From Portulaca oleracea (taxonomy: Eukaryota > Streptophyta > Magnoliopsida > Caryophyllales > Portulacaceae), in contig CM055889.1 of assembly GCA_029582165.1 (NCBI GenBank), positions 15,432,841 to 15,496,840 of the forward strand: a stretch of 64,000 nucleotides of DNA, written 5' to 3'. The notes under the pieces are model-generated. The model was not told where the DNA came from, ran no database searches, and worked only from the letters and a program-made list of their open reading frames with translations. This document shows positions 22,729-35,400 of the stretch, piece after piece. A program made the position numbers and the translations under genes. Within the stretch, counting starts at the first letter, position 1, and every line of letters begins with the position of its first letter.

Positions 22729-24239
22729 ACTTAGATGTCTATAAATTGTTTCTAAATTTCAAAACTTAGTTTCATTTCAGAAAACAGAAGGTGCTACCCT
22801 TTCCTACCGTATGTGGTAGTGATATATAATAAGCTTGTATCAAGTGCTTTAATTTCTTCTTATTCATTGTTGTCATCATCATTATTTTTTATTAATTATT
22901 AAGCAAATTGGATTATAATAATTTCCACCACGGGTGATTGAATAATGATAATTCAAACTTCAAAAATTTACAGCATTAAACGAAATACAACAAACCGGAT
23001 TTTTTACCCATGAGATTTAAATAATCCGAACTTCAGAGATAGAAACATGATAGTTAATAATTCGAACTTTTGGTATACATGAGAATAATATGTAGTTTAA
23101 GGGTGTTTGATTTGAATAGTTTGCAACTGAGTTATAGCTACTATGAGTCTGTATGTGACTTGGTAGAGGTATTACATGGTGGCTGAGCAAGCTGAGAATA
23201 AGAACATAGCACTTCAGAAGTGGAGTAGAATATTGGAAAATTAAGCGTAAAGTTTCTATTCTCTAGTCCCACCATTCAATTCTCTCTCTGTGTATAACGG
23301 CCCTGGACCCCCGGTGAAAGTTCTGGTCTTGGGCATTTCGGGTTCAAACGAATATGACATTGTACAAAAAGTTGATTTTCGATACTTTTTCGGATATTTT
23401 TTGAGTCAGATATTTTGGATAAGTTTAAATTCGGGTTAATATTAGTTTGGTCAACACGACAATGAAAAATATGTGTGTCCAATTGTCCATACCTATTTTT
23501 CCGAGTGAGATTGAAACAAGTATTCGAGTCGGGCAGTTTGTTGACAACCCTAATATGCAAGGACAAAGTTCACACTTCACTCTCTTTTTATTTATTTTTT
23601 TCAAAAAATAGCTTACATTATGACGAACTAAAAAAGAAAATCCAAACTTGCATATCATTGGAAAGAGACAGGGGAATGAAAAGTTATCTAGACACTCTAT
23701 AAATACAAAAATAGGAACTAAAGAGAGATAATCTATCAATTGTTATAAGGCAGACTTCTTCCGAGAAGGTTTACCTAATCTTTATATCTTACATTACATT
23801 AAAAAAAATTGTTATAAGGTACAAGTGTCTGTACCTTACGTTGATGTAAAAGTGTTTTGCAAGATGGGAATTACTTAGATAACTAAGAGAGGCACAGTCG
23901 TACATACTCTCATTTGACTTATATATCAACCATATATGGTTGCAGGATACAACTCTTGTCTTATAAGGAGGAGACTTATTAAACTTTCTTACTAAACTTA
24001 AAAGTGTTGCAATTTCGGCATGAGAGAGGGTGTCTTGGGAGGAATGAATCCCACATGAATGAGGTATATGACACCCCTATTTATAGTGCAATGAAGGCAC
24101 TCTTGGATAAGTGGATAGGATTGATAACTTGTCATCATAGATAAGGTAGATGGGACATCCCAACTAACTATATCAGCATGAAAGACATGTGTGTAACTTG
24201 GATGAACACGTGAAAAAACATGAAAAGCAAGCAAAATCG
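22729..24239. other. Intergenic DNA downstream of the NLR gene
   Basis: The 3' UTR of the NLR probably ends by about 22900; no clear polyadenylation signal was fixed. The stretch 23300-23540 has GGGTT/TCGGGT-like words of decayed transposon type. 24050-24200 contains CTATTTATAGTGC in an LTR-like setting beside the array that follows. No gene is seen. Confidence 0.45.
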
Positions 24240-24475
24240 AATGCAACACACTGACACGGACTGTGTCAAGGCTACACAGACCGTGTTAAGGCTTGACATG
24301 CCCGTGTCAAGCTAGGACACTCCCATGTCAGCTGCTTCGAGGCTTGTCACTCTCGTGTCAGGCTATGACATGCCCATGACAAGCACTCTGCACACAACCT
24401 GGCCAACTCTGAGGCACGTCACTCCAGTGTCAAATCATGACACTCTCGTGATAGGTACTTTGCACCCAAATTTGG
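24240..24475. repeat. Array of GACACGG/GTGTCA inverted words in an LTR-like segment
   Basis: Short words of the GACAC...GTGTC type (with TGCCCGTGTC, CTCCCATGTC and CTCTCGTGTC) recur about every 25-35 bp, with a looser repeat of about 100 bp. A TATA-like CTATTTATAG stands at about 24080. This could be part of a decayed LTR; the boundaries and strand are uncertain. Confidence 0.5.
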
Positions 24476-24930
24476 GCTTTTTGGACCCGGGAAGTCATCT
24501 AATAACTTATTTTGACTCTCTTAGCTTGTCTTATACACTTGTACTTGGTTTTCATATTTTTTAAGTTCACCAAAATCACACATACACTTGAAAAACTCCA
24601 ATACTTCACAAAAAACGGATCCTTAAAAGATACATTAAATAATAGAAAAAGTACTTTGTGATAAGATACATTAATAGTAATGCAACTTTTAAGAATTCGT
24701 ACCTCAAGTCATTTTATTGTTGTTGATAAGCAAATAATTTTTTTTAAAAAATTATTGTTGATGACTTTCAAAAAAAAAAAAAGATACAATGAAAAACTAA
24801 TAAAGATAAATAGAAATTTAAAAAGGATATATTGAAAAAGACAAACATATTCTTTATATTTTATATTTTAATAAGTGTCTATATCCACGTTCAGACTTTT
24901 GCATCATGCTGTCAATGTTAGTGAAAAACC

Positions 24931-25145
24931 AATGAAAGGAGAGACAATGTCTATATTCTCCCTTAATCATCATGTTTGTTGGAGAGAAACCAATAGAGTG
25001 TCACAAATTATAACTTACACGCTTATTAAAAAGGATACATTGATAAAAAAGATACTTGCAAGTTATAATTTGTGACATTCTATTGGTTTCTCTCTAGCAA
25101 CCATGGTGATAAAGGGAGAATACAGACATTGTCTCTCCTTTCATT
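24931..25145. repeat. Foldback element with 85-bp arms
   Basis: The left arm begins AATGAAAGGAGAGACAATGT and the right arm ends with its complement at 25145. The arms are about 85 bp, pair with few mismatches, and enclose about 45 bp. This is probably a small MITE. It could fold into a miRNA-precursor-like stem if transcribed. Confidence 0.75.
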
Positions 25146-26050
25146 ATTCATATAGGCAAACCCAAAAGTCGCCTACTCAAGGATGATGACTTGGCCATCC
25201 AAACTGAATCAGGACATTCTCTGTTTCTTTACGCTTCATATCCACCTCTAAACTCCATTGCATGAGGGAGTAAGGGTAACTGGTTCCGGGTACCCTGCGC
25301 TAAAATTATGAACTTTACCCTACTTGTTACCACAAGTTCATTGATATTAGGAACCTCACCTTCACCCGCGGTTCAAATTATGATTCTAGGGTGTCCGTTT
25401 GTCATAAAATTTATTTTTTTTACATATGGTTTTTTTTTAAAAAAAAACATTAATTTTCTACTTAAATGCCAAAAAAGCTACAATATCCAGTTATCATAGC
25501 CAAAATACCGAACTTAATTTAGTAAAGGAAGTGCAAATTGAAGAATTTTAAATCGAGTTTCTGAATAATGTATACACTTTAATAATTTTATTTATTTATT
25601 TAGATTAAAATTAGGTTCCATTACTTGGATGTACCCGTCGGTTCCAGAGTCCTGAATCCGAATACTTGAAACGTGAATCTATCTAACATGTCCCGGGTTC
25701 CGATCCAGAGTAGTAGTTTATGAATCTTAACCTTACTCATTAACATAGATTCCTAAATTTTAGAAACCTTATCCTTACACATTGATCGATTGCCTCGACA
25801 AGGAAGAATATATTGGTTCCTATATATATCTAACAAGTAACAACCATGGCAACTAAGGGAGAAAGAGATCAAGGACTTGGGGGGAGCGTTGGGGGGAAGT
25901 CAAGTCGTGGGTGAACGAACCGTCAATATTTTTTTTAAAAAAAAACTCGGGTAAACAAGAGCCAACAAGAATTTAGGGGACCCTTCTATCAAGGCATCTT
26001 CCTAAGTTATCTGCATGAATAATAAAAGAAAATGCCTCCGAAGGGCTACA
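25146..26050. other. Intergenic DNA, no gene seen
   Basis: AT-rich DNA without a credible ORF. The right part (about 25930-26050) is likely the 3' untranslated tail of the adjacent minus-strand LINE, ending at an A/T homopolymer near 25930-25950. Confidence 0.45.
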
Positions 26051-26059
26051 TATCCAAAG

Positions 26060-27185
26060 ACCGGCAGTGTCTAAAGAATGACCAATTAGCCATCCAATCT
26101 GTCGCTGTTTTTGTTTCTCGGTAGATGTGGCAAATAGTAGAATCTTCCAACTGCTTGATTAAGTTTTTGATATCTCTAACAATCATATCAATATGCCAAG
26201 GTGTGTGAACGACCCCTTGGATAGCCTACTATCTCCTTCAATTTGAATTCTAGAGAAACCTTCCAAGATAGCTTGTTGAAGACCAAAACGGAGACCCAAA
26301 CCTTCTGTCAATAGAATGGAATTTGAACTAACCGGCATGGAACCAACTTTTCGAAGACGGCCATGATGATCACGAATGACGAATCCTGTTGCTGAACCTT
26401 GATGGTTTAGGGAACCATCAAAGTTCAACTTCACCCAACCATAGCGAGGTTGTTTCCACCCTTCATGGACAATATTGTGACGTCGTGGCACCTGAGATCG
26501 AGGTCGTTGACGTTGAAAAAGGTGTCGATCTTGGAAAGAAAATCTGCTTCTAGCTCGCCATTCTGCAAAGCTTCTCTTGGCTCGAATGATGACCCTTGTG
26601 GCGTTGAAGACAAAGTTGTTGAATACGCAATCGTTACGCTCCTTCCAGATGCTCCAAATGAGGTAGAAGGCTCTCAAAACCTCGTGGGAGGGGAGATAAT
26701 TTTTTTAGAATTTGTAGCATAATGCTACTATTACTGTCTGTTGGGCAATTGACGGAAGATGATAGCCATCTATGGGATTTGGCAATATCCCACACTTTTT
26801 TTTGTGAAATGACATTGAAATAATAAGTAACAATCAGTCTCCAAATCTTGGAGACAAATAGGGCACAAGAGGGGTCCAGTTTGATACCCCTACGCATTAA
26901 ATTCCCTCTAAATGGGAGACCATTATGAAAAATCAGCCAGAGGAAGATTTTTTGCTTTGGTTGGATATCAAGCTTCCAAATCCAAGATCCTTCCCATTTA
27001 GGCCCGGAATCTAACTCATGACAAAGCCATGTCTTGGACTTGGTTGAAAACTCACCATTGCCAGTTAGGCCCCAGCAAACTTCATCATGTTCTGCAAAAA
27101 TAGGAATAGGGGTCTTAAGAACCAATTGGACAAGTGACTCTGGAAGCACTTGTCTGAGCTTGTGTTGATCCCAGTCATTATTAGT
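26060..27185 (-). pseudogene. Truncated LINE ORF2 tail: zinc-finger region and RNase H
   Basis: On the minus strand homology starts abruptly at about 27185 ('WDQHKLRQ'), with the zf-RVT region of plant LINE ORF2 ('WIWKLDIQPKQKIFLWLI'). It passes a frameshift near 26680 into the LINE-type RNase H: 'WKERNDCVF', 'KLNFDGSLN', 'GFVIRDHHG', 'IQIEGDS' and finally the 'YRETKTATDWMANW' end near 26100. Endonuclease and reverse transcriptase are absent, so it is a 5'-truncated insertion, as is usual for LINEs. Not functional. Confidence 0.85.
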
Positions 27186-28375
27186 AGCTAGGGGTGGCTA
27201 TGAAAAACCAAAACCGGAAATTGAACTAAAAAAGTGTAAAAGCAAACTCAAAAAAACATGTTAACTGCTTGGGTTTTTTGAATTTCGCGGTTCTAAACTT
27301 CTAATTAGCCAAACCCATTTGACCGATTTGAGTTACGCTGTCTTTTTTATTATTAAATGGTAACCATGGCTAACCAATTTTAGTTAATGAAAAACCCCTA
27401 TCTATCTGGTTAACTGAACCTTGTTTTTTGAATTTTGTTTTTCATAATTCTGCTTTGGTAATAGTTTGTAATATTGGAAGAATAGTTTTTTGAATTTATT
27501 AATTAGAAGGAAAAGGAAAGGTTTAAGTTAACCATGATTAACCGTAATCCGAAATAAAAAATGGTTAACAAAATTGAAAATGCGGTCAATTATTTGTTTT
27601 TGTATCTAGTTTTCACTATCGATAAATTGTAAAATCCAGTTTAGGTTTCAGTTTGCAAAAAACGTAAATTGAATTTCGGTTACCCATTTTCTTGTTAGTC
27701 GACAGTCTTGTTAAATGATTTTAGCTTACGCCTGGTTACCAGTCAAACTCTTTAAATCCTACACTATGACATAGTTTTCTACTAAGGATGTTTGGTGACC
27801 GGAAAATACCTTGAGAATCCTAACATGTGGGTCCCTTTTTTTTATTTAAAAAAAGTATAGAATTATATTTTTATCGATTATTTAATTAACAAAAACTCTT
27901 AAAGTATGCCTTGCAAATGGGTTTTAATTCGATTTGGATATCATGTATATTTTATGGTGTAGCTAATGGCATAAGTGCATAGCCAACATATCATAAACTT
28001 ATTATAATTGATAATTAATACTAACTATTGAAAAAAAAATAGTATCAAAATTATAATAAATATTAATTAGGTAAAAAGTAAGACACTTAATAAGTCTCTG
28101 AGGCTATATTACTTTGACTAGATCTTCTTTTTCCCTACTGTACCTATGTCAGACCCTCCACACCCGTGTATGACACTTAAAAAGATATAACACTCGACAC
28201 TTCAAATTAAAATGAAAATATACAAATTTCTAAAAATTTGCTGAGTTCGACACTCATCTGAGCCTATAACACCGATACCTGAGTCTAAATAACATAGATT
28301 TGGTTAAGACACATATCATTAATGCACCTACGTACATTTAGCAAACCTCATTTCAGAAATATTAGAATATAAGTA
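27186..28375. other. Intergenic AT-rich DNA
   Basis: No gene seen. The part 27200-27700 is rich in AACC/GGTT words of degenerate transposon type. Confidence 0.5.
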
Positions 28376-28625
28376 TTCTCTTCGTCCTTAATTATTTGTC
28401 CGCTTACAAATTTTTTTTTTTTTTGGGTCTCGACTTAGTTGTCACTTTTAAATTTCCAATAAGAATTTTGCTGATTATAACCTTAGAAATAACTTTGGAG
28501 CAAATAACTTAATGATAGTTGAGAACACCTTTATCGTTGTGATTTATTTCGATCTACAAAGTTTTTATGTTGCATTAGTTTCTCCACCCTTTTTCAAAGT
28601 GACAAATAAAAAGGGACGAAAAGAG
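28376..28625. mobile_element. Stowaway-like MITE
   Basis: The ends are TTCTCTTCGTCCTTAATTAT and the complement of CTCTTTTCGTCCCTTTTTAT, a diverged Stowaway terminal repeat (CTCCCTCCGTCCC type). The flanks are TA at 28374-28375 and 28626-28627. About 250 bp, AT-rich core. Confidence 0.65.
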
Positions 28626-29249
28626 TACAAAAGATGGGGATGAGTGAGCAAGTTTTGAGAGATTTGGTTACTTCTAATTAAGTTCAAATTACCTATACAA
28701 TTATTGTAAATCATATAGCATTCATAACAAACAAAATTTTACATTTTAATAACAGGCTTATAGCAGGCAATAGATATATATTTATGTTATGCCCCATTAA
28801 TTTGTTGTGGTCATGAGGCTAAATAAAAAATGTATATCCAAATACCAACAATGCTTGAAACAACATTAGTTAAAGCATAAACTAATTAAGTAAAATTTAT
28901 GCTGTACCTCCGAATATACCAAAAGTATTTGAATAATAAAAGATCAATTTATATAATTGAGTTATACAATACTCACAGTTATATAAAAAAATCAACAATT
29001 AATACTCTTAAACATTGAAAAAAACATCTATTATTCAAGATTTCCTATAATTATCTTCAAACATAATCAATTTTATTGACAAAACTCAAACTCATATTTA
29101 ATCTGTATGGATAAACGTTATTTCATTATGGTGATTGTCATGATTGACAACCACTGTAAATTTTTACTTAACAATAAATAGTTAACCTCGCCACAAGGCC
29201 ACAATCACTAGAAAGATTGCACGTTTCCTTGAGGGTGGAGTAAAGATAC
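28626..29249. other. Intergenic AT-rich DNA, no feature seen
   Basis: Very AT-rich; no ORF or bounded repeat. Confidence 0.5.
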
Positions 29250-29430
29250 GAGTTAATAAATTATAATTCTTTGCTTGACTTACGTACCTGGCCACAAATT
29301 CTTTATTTAGCTGCTAGGCATAATTCTTTCCTTGCTACATCGAGATAAATAGGGCCATGGAGGTCACTTTTTTTCTCCTATAAATTCCAACTTTCATCCA
29401 CATGCTTAGATAGTAAAATCAAGAAACCAA
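29250..29430 (+). promoter_or_regulatory. Promoter-like remnant paralogous to the NLR upstream region
   Basis: Blocks match 17020-17215 in the same order: AATAAATTA..ATTCTTT.CTTGAC, ATTCTTT.CTTGCTA, GGTC.CTTTT..CT followed by TATAAATTC (TATA at 29379-29385), and a CATGC tail. In the intact copy this lies ahead of the NLR. Here it is followed by retroelement DNA and, 7 kb on, by NLR exon 2, so it is probably the orphaned promoter of the second NLR copy. Confidence 0.5.
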
Positions 29431-29479
29431 AAAGAAATCTGTGTACTAAAAAAAATGGAGAAAACATGTGGAAAGGTGG

Positions 29480-30640
29480 AGCGTGGCGCGGTGGGAGAGA
29501 TTGATGGACTAGCTTGAGAATCTTGAATCAACAATCAACAAAAGCTTGAAACCCCAAAAGGATTGGATATGACCTTGGATAAAGGAGATTCCACCACCAA
29601 AGGCCTAACACCCCACCATGACCATCATAAAGGAAGAATCCACCAAATGATCAATAAAGGAATGACTAGAAACACCACCATTTAATTAATGGATAAAGTA
29701 ATCTAGATTTTGAGAGAAGTTTAGGGAAACCCTAACCAATGCATAAGCATGTTCATAATTCATCAAAAGCTGCCTGGAAAAATGAGATAACAAGCTATTT
29801 ATAATAAACTAGGAATTAGGCTAAAACAGGGCAAAAATGACGAAAATACGCGTCCGACCAGAAGAGCGGCTCGGGCGGCGGATGGGCGGCTCGAGCCGTC
29901 TTCGACCGCCTTCTGGCGTCGTTAAGATGGGTCGCGGTAGCGACAGAATGTTGGCTCGGGCGAGCCAGCTTGCTCGGCGGCGGTCTTCTGTCGCCTTGGC
30001 GCCCGTGACAAACAGAGGCGAATGGTGGCTCGGGCGAGCAGCGGGTTGGCTTCGGGCGAGCCACGCTTCGCGCTTTCCTGCCGACTTCAAATGCGCATAA
30101 CTTCTTCATCCGAACTCCGTTTTAGGCCCGTAAGATATCGTTGGAAAGCTCTCAGTGTGTACTATAAGCTCCCAAAATTTGAGCTTCATCGGAGTTGTAT
30201 TGAAGGAGTTATGACCCGAAACGTGAAGGCGCGCGCATTTCCAACCTCTGATCGTCTTTCCCCTTGCAAGTTATTAACTTGGTTACTTCCGAGACTTGAT
30301 ACCAACACGCCCTTCATTCCCGGGATGACCCAATCCGGTCCCGAGGCCTCCGAGGTCGTTGACAAGTCCCGAGCCTCTCCTTACTCCAACAGGGAGGGCT
30401 CGCCGAGGCCACGATAGTGTGATGCTCACCACCCCGCCTTTTGTAAAGGTGTAACGATTCCTGAAAACGAGTGGGTGAGCGGTTTTAGTCCGGTGATGAT
30501 GGGTCGGGATTTCATCGACCTTATCCTTAACCGCAATCCCGGCTATGAAAGCTTGGCACCGAACCCGACACTGAACCCGATACGGTCCAAAAGGATACCT
30601 CAAATCATTCTTGATCATGTCGCTAGTTCACAAATCAAAT
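29480..30640. mobile_element. Non-coding LTR-retrotransposon-like segment with G+C-rich word array
   Basis: Contains CTATTTATA near 29797, a sharply G+C- and CpG-rich block at 29850-30080 made of GGCTCGGGCGAGC-type palindromic words, and the CATAACTTCTTCATCCGAAC / GTTATGACCCGAAACGTGA pair often seen in plant Ty3/gypsy LTRs. The ORFs within it, on both strands, follow base composition and match nothing I know. Strand and exact ends are not determined. Confidence 0.4.
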
Positions 30641-31150
30641 TGTTTTGCTCAATAAATCAGGCCATCAACATCAAGTTCGATCATACGTACGTCTTGTCAA
30701 GTAAGCTTTTAGAAGCAATTTGGTTCAGCTTATTTTTAACTGAATGGTTATGCTAAATTAGGGTCATATTTTTTTGTCAGGTTTGTTTTAATTTATCCTA
30801 ATTTATCCCAATCTAACACAATTTTCCATAAAAAATTTCATTCTAAAAACATAATTCTCCAAAAAAGCATTATAACTAATGCTAATTTATTCAAACCTAA
30901 CTATCCTAACTTGAAAATAACTCATTCAAAGAACATGACCTGAACTTAATTAGTGAACTTTTTTTAACTACATTTATCTAAACTTATTCTAGAAAAAAGT
31001 AATAAAATACAGTATTCCATTTGTTTCAAAATATATCTCATTATAGCCTTTTTACTATCCTTAATGTAACTCTTTAGTTTTCAATTTCTAGTGTAAGAAT
31101 TAGTCCGCTATATTCAAAATGTGATTCACGACAAATCAATTGATGCCAAT
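30641..31150. other. AT-rich spacer between LTR-like segment and LINE
   Basis: No ORF of interest. Possibly old intergenic or intronic DNA of the second NLR locus. Confidence 0.4.
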
Positions 31151-31353
31151 ATTATGTGTAAAAGGTACTCCGACGGCTTTGGAAAAACTCTAGGGAAACC
31201 CTAGAGCATCGTACGTGAGGGCATCCTGTCTCCCTTTCCGGTGAGACCTGCGGTGGTTTAGCGTGCCTTTTCGGTCAGCGAGTAAGGCTTCTTTGTGTCA
31301 CATTCGGTGGCGGCTGAGGTGTTTCTTTTCAGTGTGGTTTATCGTCAGTAATC

Positions 31354-32437
31354 ATGGAAGATAGAGTAGATTTATATTGGAGCAAGATGAAATTAACAGA
31401 AGATGAGGAGGAGGTGATTGAATTAACTGAAGAAATCCCAATAGAGAAGCAAGAGGAAATCAGGCTTAGCCTCGTGGGGCATCTACTCACAATGCAGGCT
31501 TTCAACTCCAGAGTTCTACGTACGGTCATGAAAAACATGTGGAAACCTGTGAACGGAGTGGTTATACGTGAACTCGACAGGAACCTGTTCCTTTTTTCAG
31601 TTTTTCTCAGAAAGAGACAAAGAATACGTTATGAATGAGGGACCTTGGTCCTTTGATAATAAATTGCTTTTGATCCGAGAATGGGAGGGCACGGAGCAAT
31701 TCTCCGACATTGAATTCAAAATGGCCAGGTTTTGGATAAAAGCTTACGAAGTGCCAGGCGTCAGACAGACAGCAGCCTTTGCGGAGATTCTTGGAAATAA
31801 AGTCGGAGCCTTTGCTGGGTGTGAAGAACAATCGATGTTGGGAGCAGACAAATCCTTATGCTTCCGAGCAGATGTAGACATAACGACACTGTTGCGTAGA
31901 GGGGTTATTGTGAAGATAGAAGACAAGGTCATATGGATTCATTTTAAGTACCTCCGCCTACCGGAGTTCTGTCGTGGCTGTGGGAAGTTGGGGCACATGC
32001 TCAGGGAATGCGACTCAGTCAATCCGGAAACACCAAAGGAAGACCTTCAATACGGAAATTGGATGAAGGCTTCACCTCTTAAGATGCGGAGAAGGAATGC
32101 GGAGTCGAAACTGCAGGAGGAAAAGCGTTTATTCATGGCTTTCAAAGGACATCCTGTGCAAACGCGGGCGAGGCAGCGTCTGGCCTTCTCTACGATAGCT
32201 GATCGCAATATGGGAGATGGAAGCCACTTAAGGGGGAACTCGGTAGTGGGGGAGAAGATGTTGTTGGATGAGATGGGGACTGTGACCATAGGGAATGAAG
32301 TGTTCAAGAGGAAGCTAGACCAAATTCAATCCAAAGAACATACAGGGAGAATGAGGATCTTTGGTGGCACCTCAGATACTCTTTCACCAAATGACATAGA
32401 GGCGAAGGTTGTTGATCAACCCCGCCTACACCAATGA
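31354..32437 (+). pseudogene. LINE ORF1: DUF4283-type protein with CCHC zinc knuckle, one frameshift
   Basis: The frame from the ATG at 31354 reads the usual acidic N-terminus and 'EEIRLSLVGHLLT', then shifts by one near 31610 into the frame that runs to 32437. The second part has 'NEGPWSFDNKLLLI', 'FWIKAYEVPG' and a zinc knuckle CRGCGKLGHMLREC (C-x2-C-x4-H-x4-C). ORF1 proteins bind the element's RNA. The stop TGA overlaps the ORF2 start (ATGA at 32434-32437), which suggests termination-reinitiation or leaky scanning in the living ancestor. Confidence 0.85.
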
Positions 32438-35400
32438 ATATCATATGTCTAAGCTACCGGAGGCTTGGCAATCCCCGAGCAGTGACAAACCTACTGAAAT
32501 TCATTCGCAGGACGAAGCCAACATTGGTCTTTCTTTCGGAGACCAAGAGAAGTGCATGGGAGATGTATCCTATCAAAACAGAAGTTGGTCGATTTCTTCT
32601 CTATTTGTGTTGATAGTATGGGTCGTTCTGGAGGGCTGGCCCTCTTTTGGAACAAGGAAGTGAAGGTTAATCTACTCTCATACTCCCTCCATCATATCAA
32701 CGTAGTTGTGGAGGAAGGTCTTGGTCAAAAACCATGGAGGTTCACCGGCTTATACGGATGGCCGCAGAACCAAGACAAACTGAAGACGTGTGCTTTAGTG
32801 GTTGAACTCAAAAACCACTCCCCGCTTCCCTGGTTGATAGATGGAGACATTAACAAGATCTTCTATAATTGTGAAAAGCTTGGAGTTCCCCCAAAAATGC
32901 AAGCTACGTTGGAAGCCTTCCAAGACACATTTATGCAGTGTGGTCTCTTTGATCTTGGCTATTGTGGGTATGGTTACAGTTGGTGGAACGGAAGGGAGAA
33001 TGGAGACTCTGTGGAAGAGAGACTGGATAGATACATGGGAACTGTAGATTGGAGTAGTTTATTTACTCATGCTGAGGTCATTCATATTGAAGAAGACCTC
33101 TCGGACCATCTTCCACTGGGATTATCTCTGAATATGACAAGAAGAAGCAGTAGACAGCACAAAAAACGTTTTCTTTTTGAAAATATGTGGGCTGCTGAAT
33201 TGTCTTGCGAGGAAGTCATCAAAGGAGCTTGGGGCAGCCCAATTAATGTTGGGTCATGTGCTGCTTGCGTGGAGAAACTGGGCCGGTGTCAAGAAGCAAT
33301 CACAAATTGGGCCACCAAATCATTTGGGCACATTCAGAAAGCCATCAAACATACTAAATTGTGCCTGCAATCGGCTACTAGCAGCTCAGAGAGGAAAACA
33401 CATTTGGAGGAACTCAGAAAGCTGAAGGCGAAGGAAGAAATTATGTGGTCGCAACGGGCTAAGAAGGATTACTTGATGTATGGAGATCGGAACTCGCGAT
33501 GGTTCCATCAAAAAGCATCGGCTCGGAGGAAGACAAACACAATCACACAGTTGAATGCTTCAGATGGGACTGTAGTCTCAGACCCGGATGATCTTGAGAA
33601 ACTTTTCATTGAGTATTATGGAACTCTTTTCCGCTCGGAAGGTGCCACTGAGGTGGATGAAATTTTACAGCTGGTGCACCCCAAAGTTGACGAGGAAATG
33701 AATGCCATGCTCATGGCTCCTTACACAGCAGAAGAAAATAAGAGTGCATTATTCCAAATGCATCCGGGTAAGTCTCCAGGACCCGATGGTTTTAATCCTT
33801 TCTTTTACCAGCATTATTGGCATATTGTAGGGTCAGATATCACGGCAGCGGTCACAGACCTCCTTAGAGGAGGTGCCTTCCCTGAAGATCTTAACCATAC
33901 GCTCGTAGCTTTGATCCCAAAAATGAGACATTCGAATACAGTAGCCGATTTCCGCCCTATTAGCTTGGCAAATGTACTCGTGAAAATAGCAACAAAAGTT
34001 TTAGCGAACCGATTGAAAACTATCTTGCCTGCCATCATTTCAGAGTCTCAGAGTGGCTTCGTCCGGGACAGACAGATCAGTGACAATATCTTCGTCGCTT
34101 ACGAGCTCTTTCATCACATACACTGCTACTCTGGGAAAAATGGGCCAATGTCAATCAAGCTAGACATGCGGAAGGCTTTTGATAGAGTGGAATGGGGTTT
34201 CCTCCGACGCATTCTTAGCAAGCTTGGGTTTTGTTCTGATTGGGTCAACACAGTCATGAGGTTTGTGGAATCCCCTACCTTCTCCTTCATTATCAACGGA
34301 TCTCCTCGGGGCCACCTGGTCCCCTCGAGAGGCTTACGCCAAGGTGACCCTCTATCCCCCTTCCTATTTATCATCGTTACTGAAGGTCTATCTGTATTGT
34401 TTGTTAATGCTATTAGCACAGGGAAGTTACAAGGTGTTTGGGTATGTAGAAACGCCCCGGCAGTTTCGCATTTGCTTTTCGCAGAAGATACCATTCTTTT
34501 CTGTAAAGCCTCAGAAGTTCAAGCCACGGAGATCAAGCGGCTCTTGGGAGTCTATGAAAAGGCAACGGGTCAGCAGGTGAACTACAACAAGACTGATGTG
34601 GTATTTCATAAGGACGCCATTCCGGAAAGGCGTACTGCCATCACTAGATTCTGAACGTCAAGGAGGTACTTTCCCACAATAAATACCTTAGTCTCCCCAC
34701 TCGAGTTGGGAAATCGAAGTACAAGGACCTCTTATGTGTGAAGGATATGGTGGTTAAGAGATAGAGCAATTGGGATGACAAGTTTCTCTCACGGGCAGGA
34801 CGTGAAGTGACAATTAAGGCGGTGGCGCAAGCACTCTCAGTATATGCGATGAGTACCTTTAAACTCCCTTCCTCGCTCTGCACAGACATTCAAAAACACA
34901 TTGGGCGATATTAGTGGGGTGCAAAACAGGATGAAAGGAAAATGTATTGGTTGAGTGCGGCCAAGTTGAGCGACAGCAAAAAATCGGGTGGCATGGGTTT
35001 CAAGAACCTCGAAGACTTTAATTTGGCTCTCTTGACTAAGCAGGTTTGGAGGCTATGGCATTTCCCGAACACTCTTGCATCCAGGTTACTCAAGGCCAAG
35101 TATCACCCTGAGGGAGACATATTTAATGCTAGCTTGGGACATCGCCCCAGCTACACCTGGCGTAGCATCATGGAAGCAATCCCTCTGGCCAAGTCGAGAC
35201 TGAGGTGGGTGGTGGGAAATGGAGAAAGCATCAACATTTGGGCCGACAAATGGCTAAACTGAGAGCCATCTTTCAAGTTATACACCCCGGAGCCTACTGC
35301 CCAACTTGGTCTCTGAATTGATAGACAAGGAAAATGGGGTGTGGAATCAGCAAGTAATTGAAGAAAACTTTTTCCCTGGGGACCCAGAATCTATTATGAA

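Noticed and set aside
29816..30618. Overlapping ORFs of about 90-130 codons in the G+C-rich block
   Set aside because: They are open on both strands because stop codons are rare in G+C-rich DNA, and none matches a family I know.
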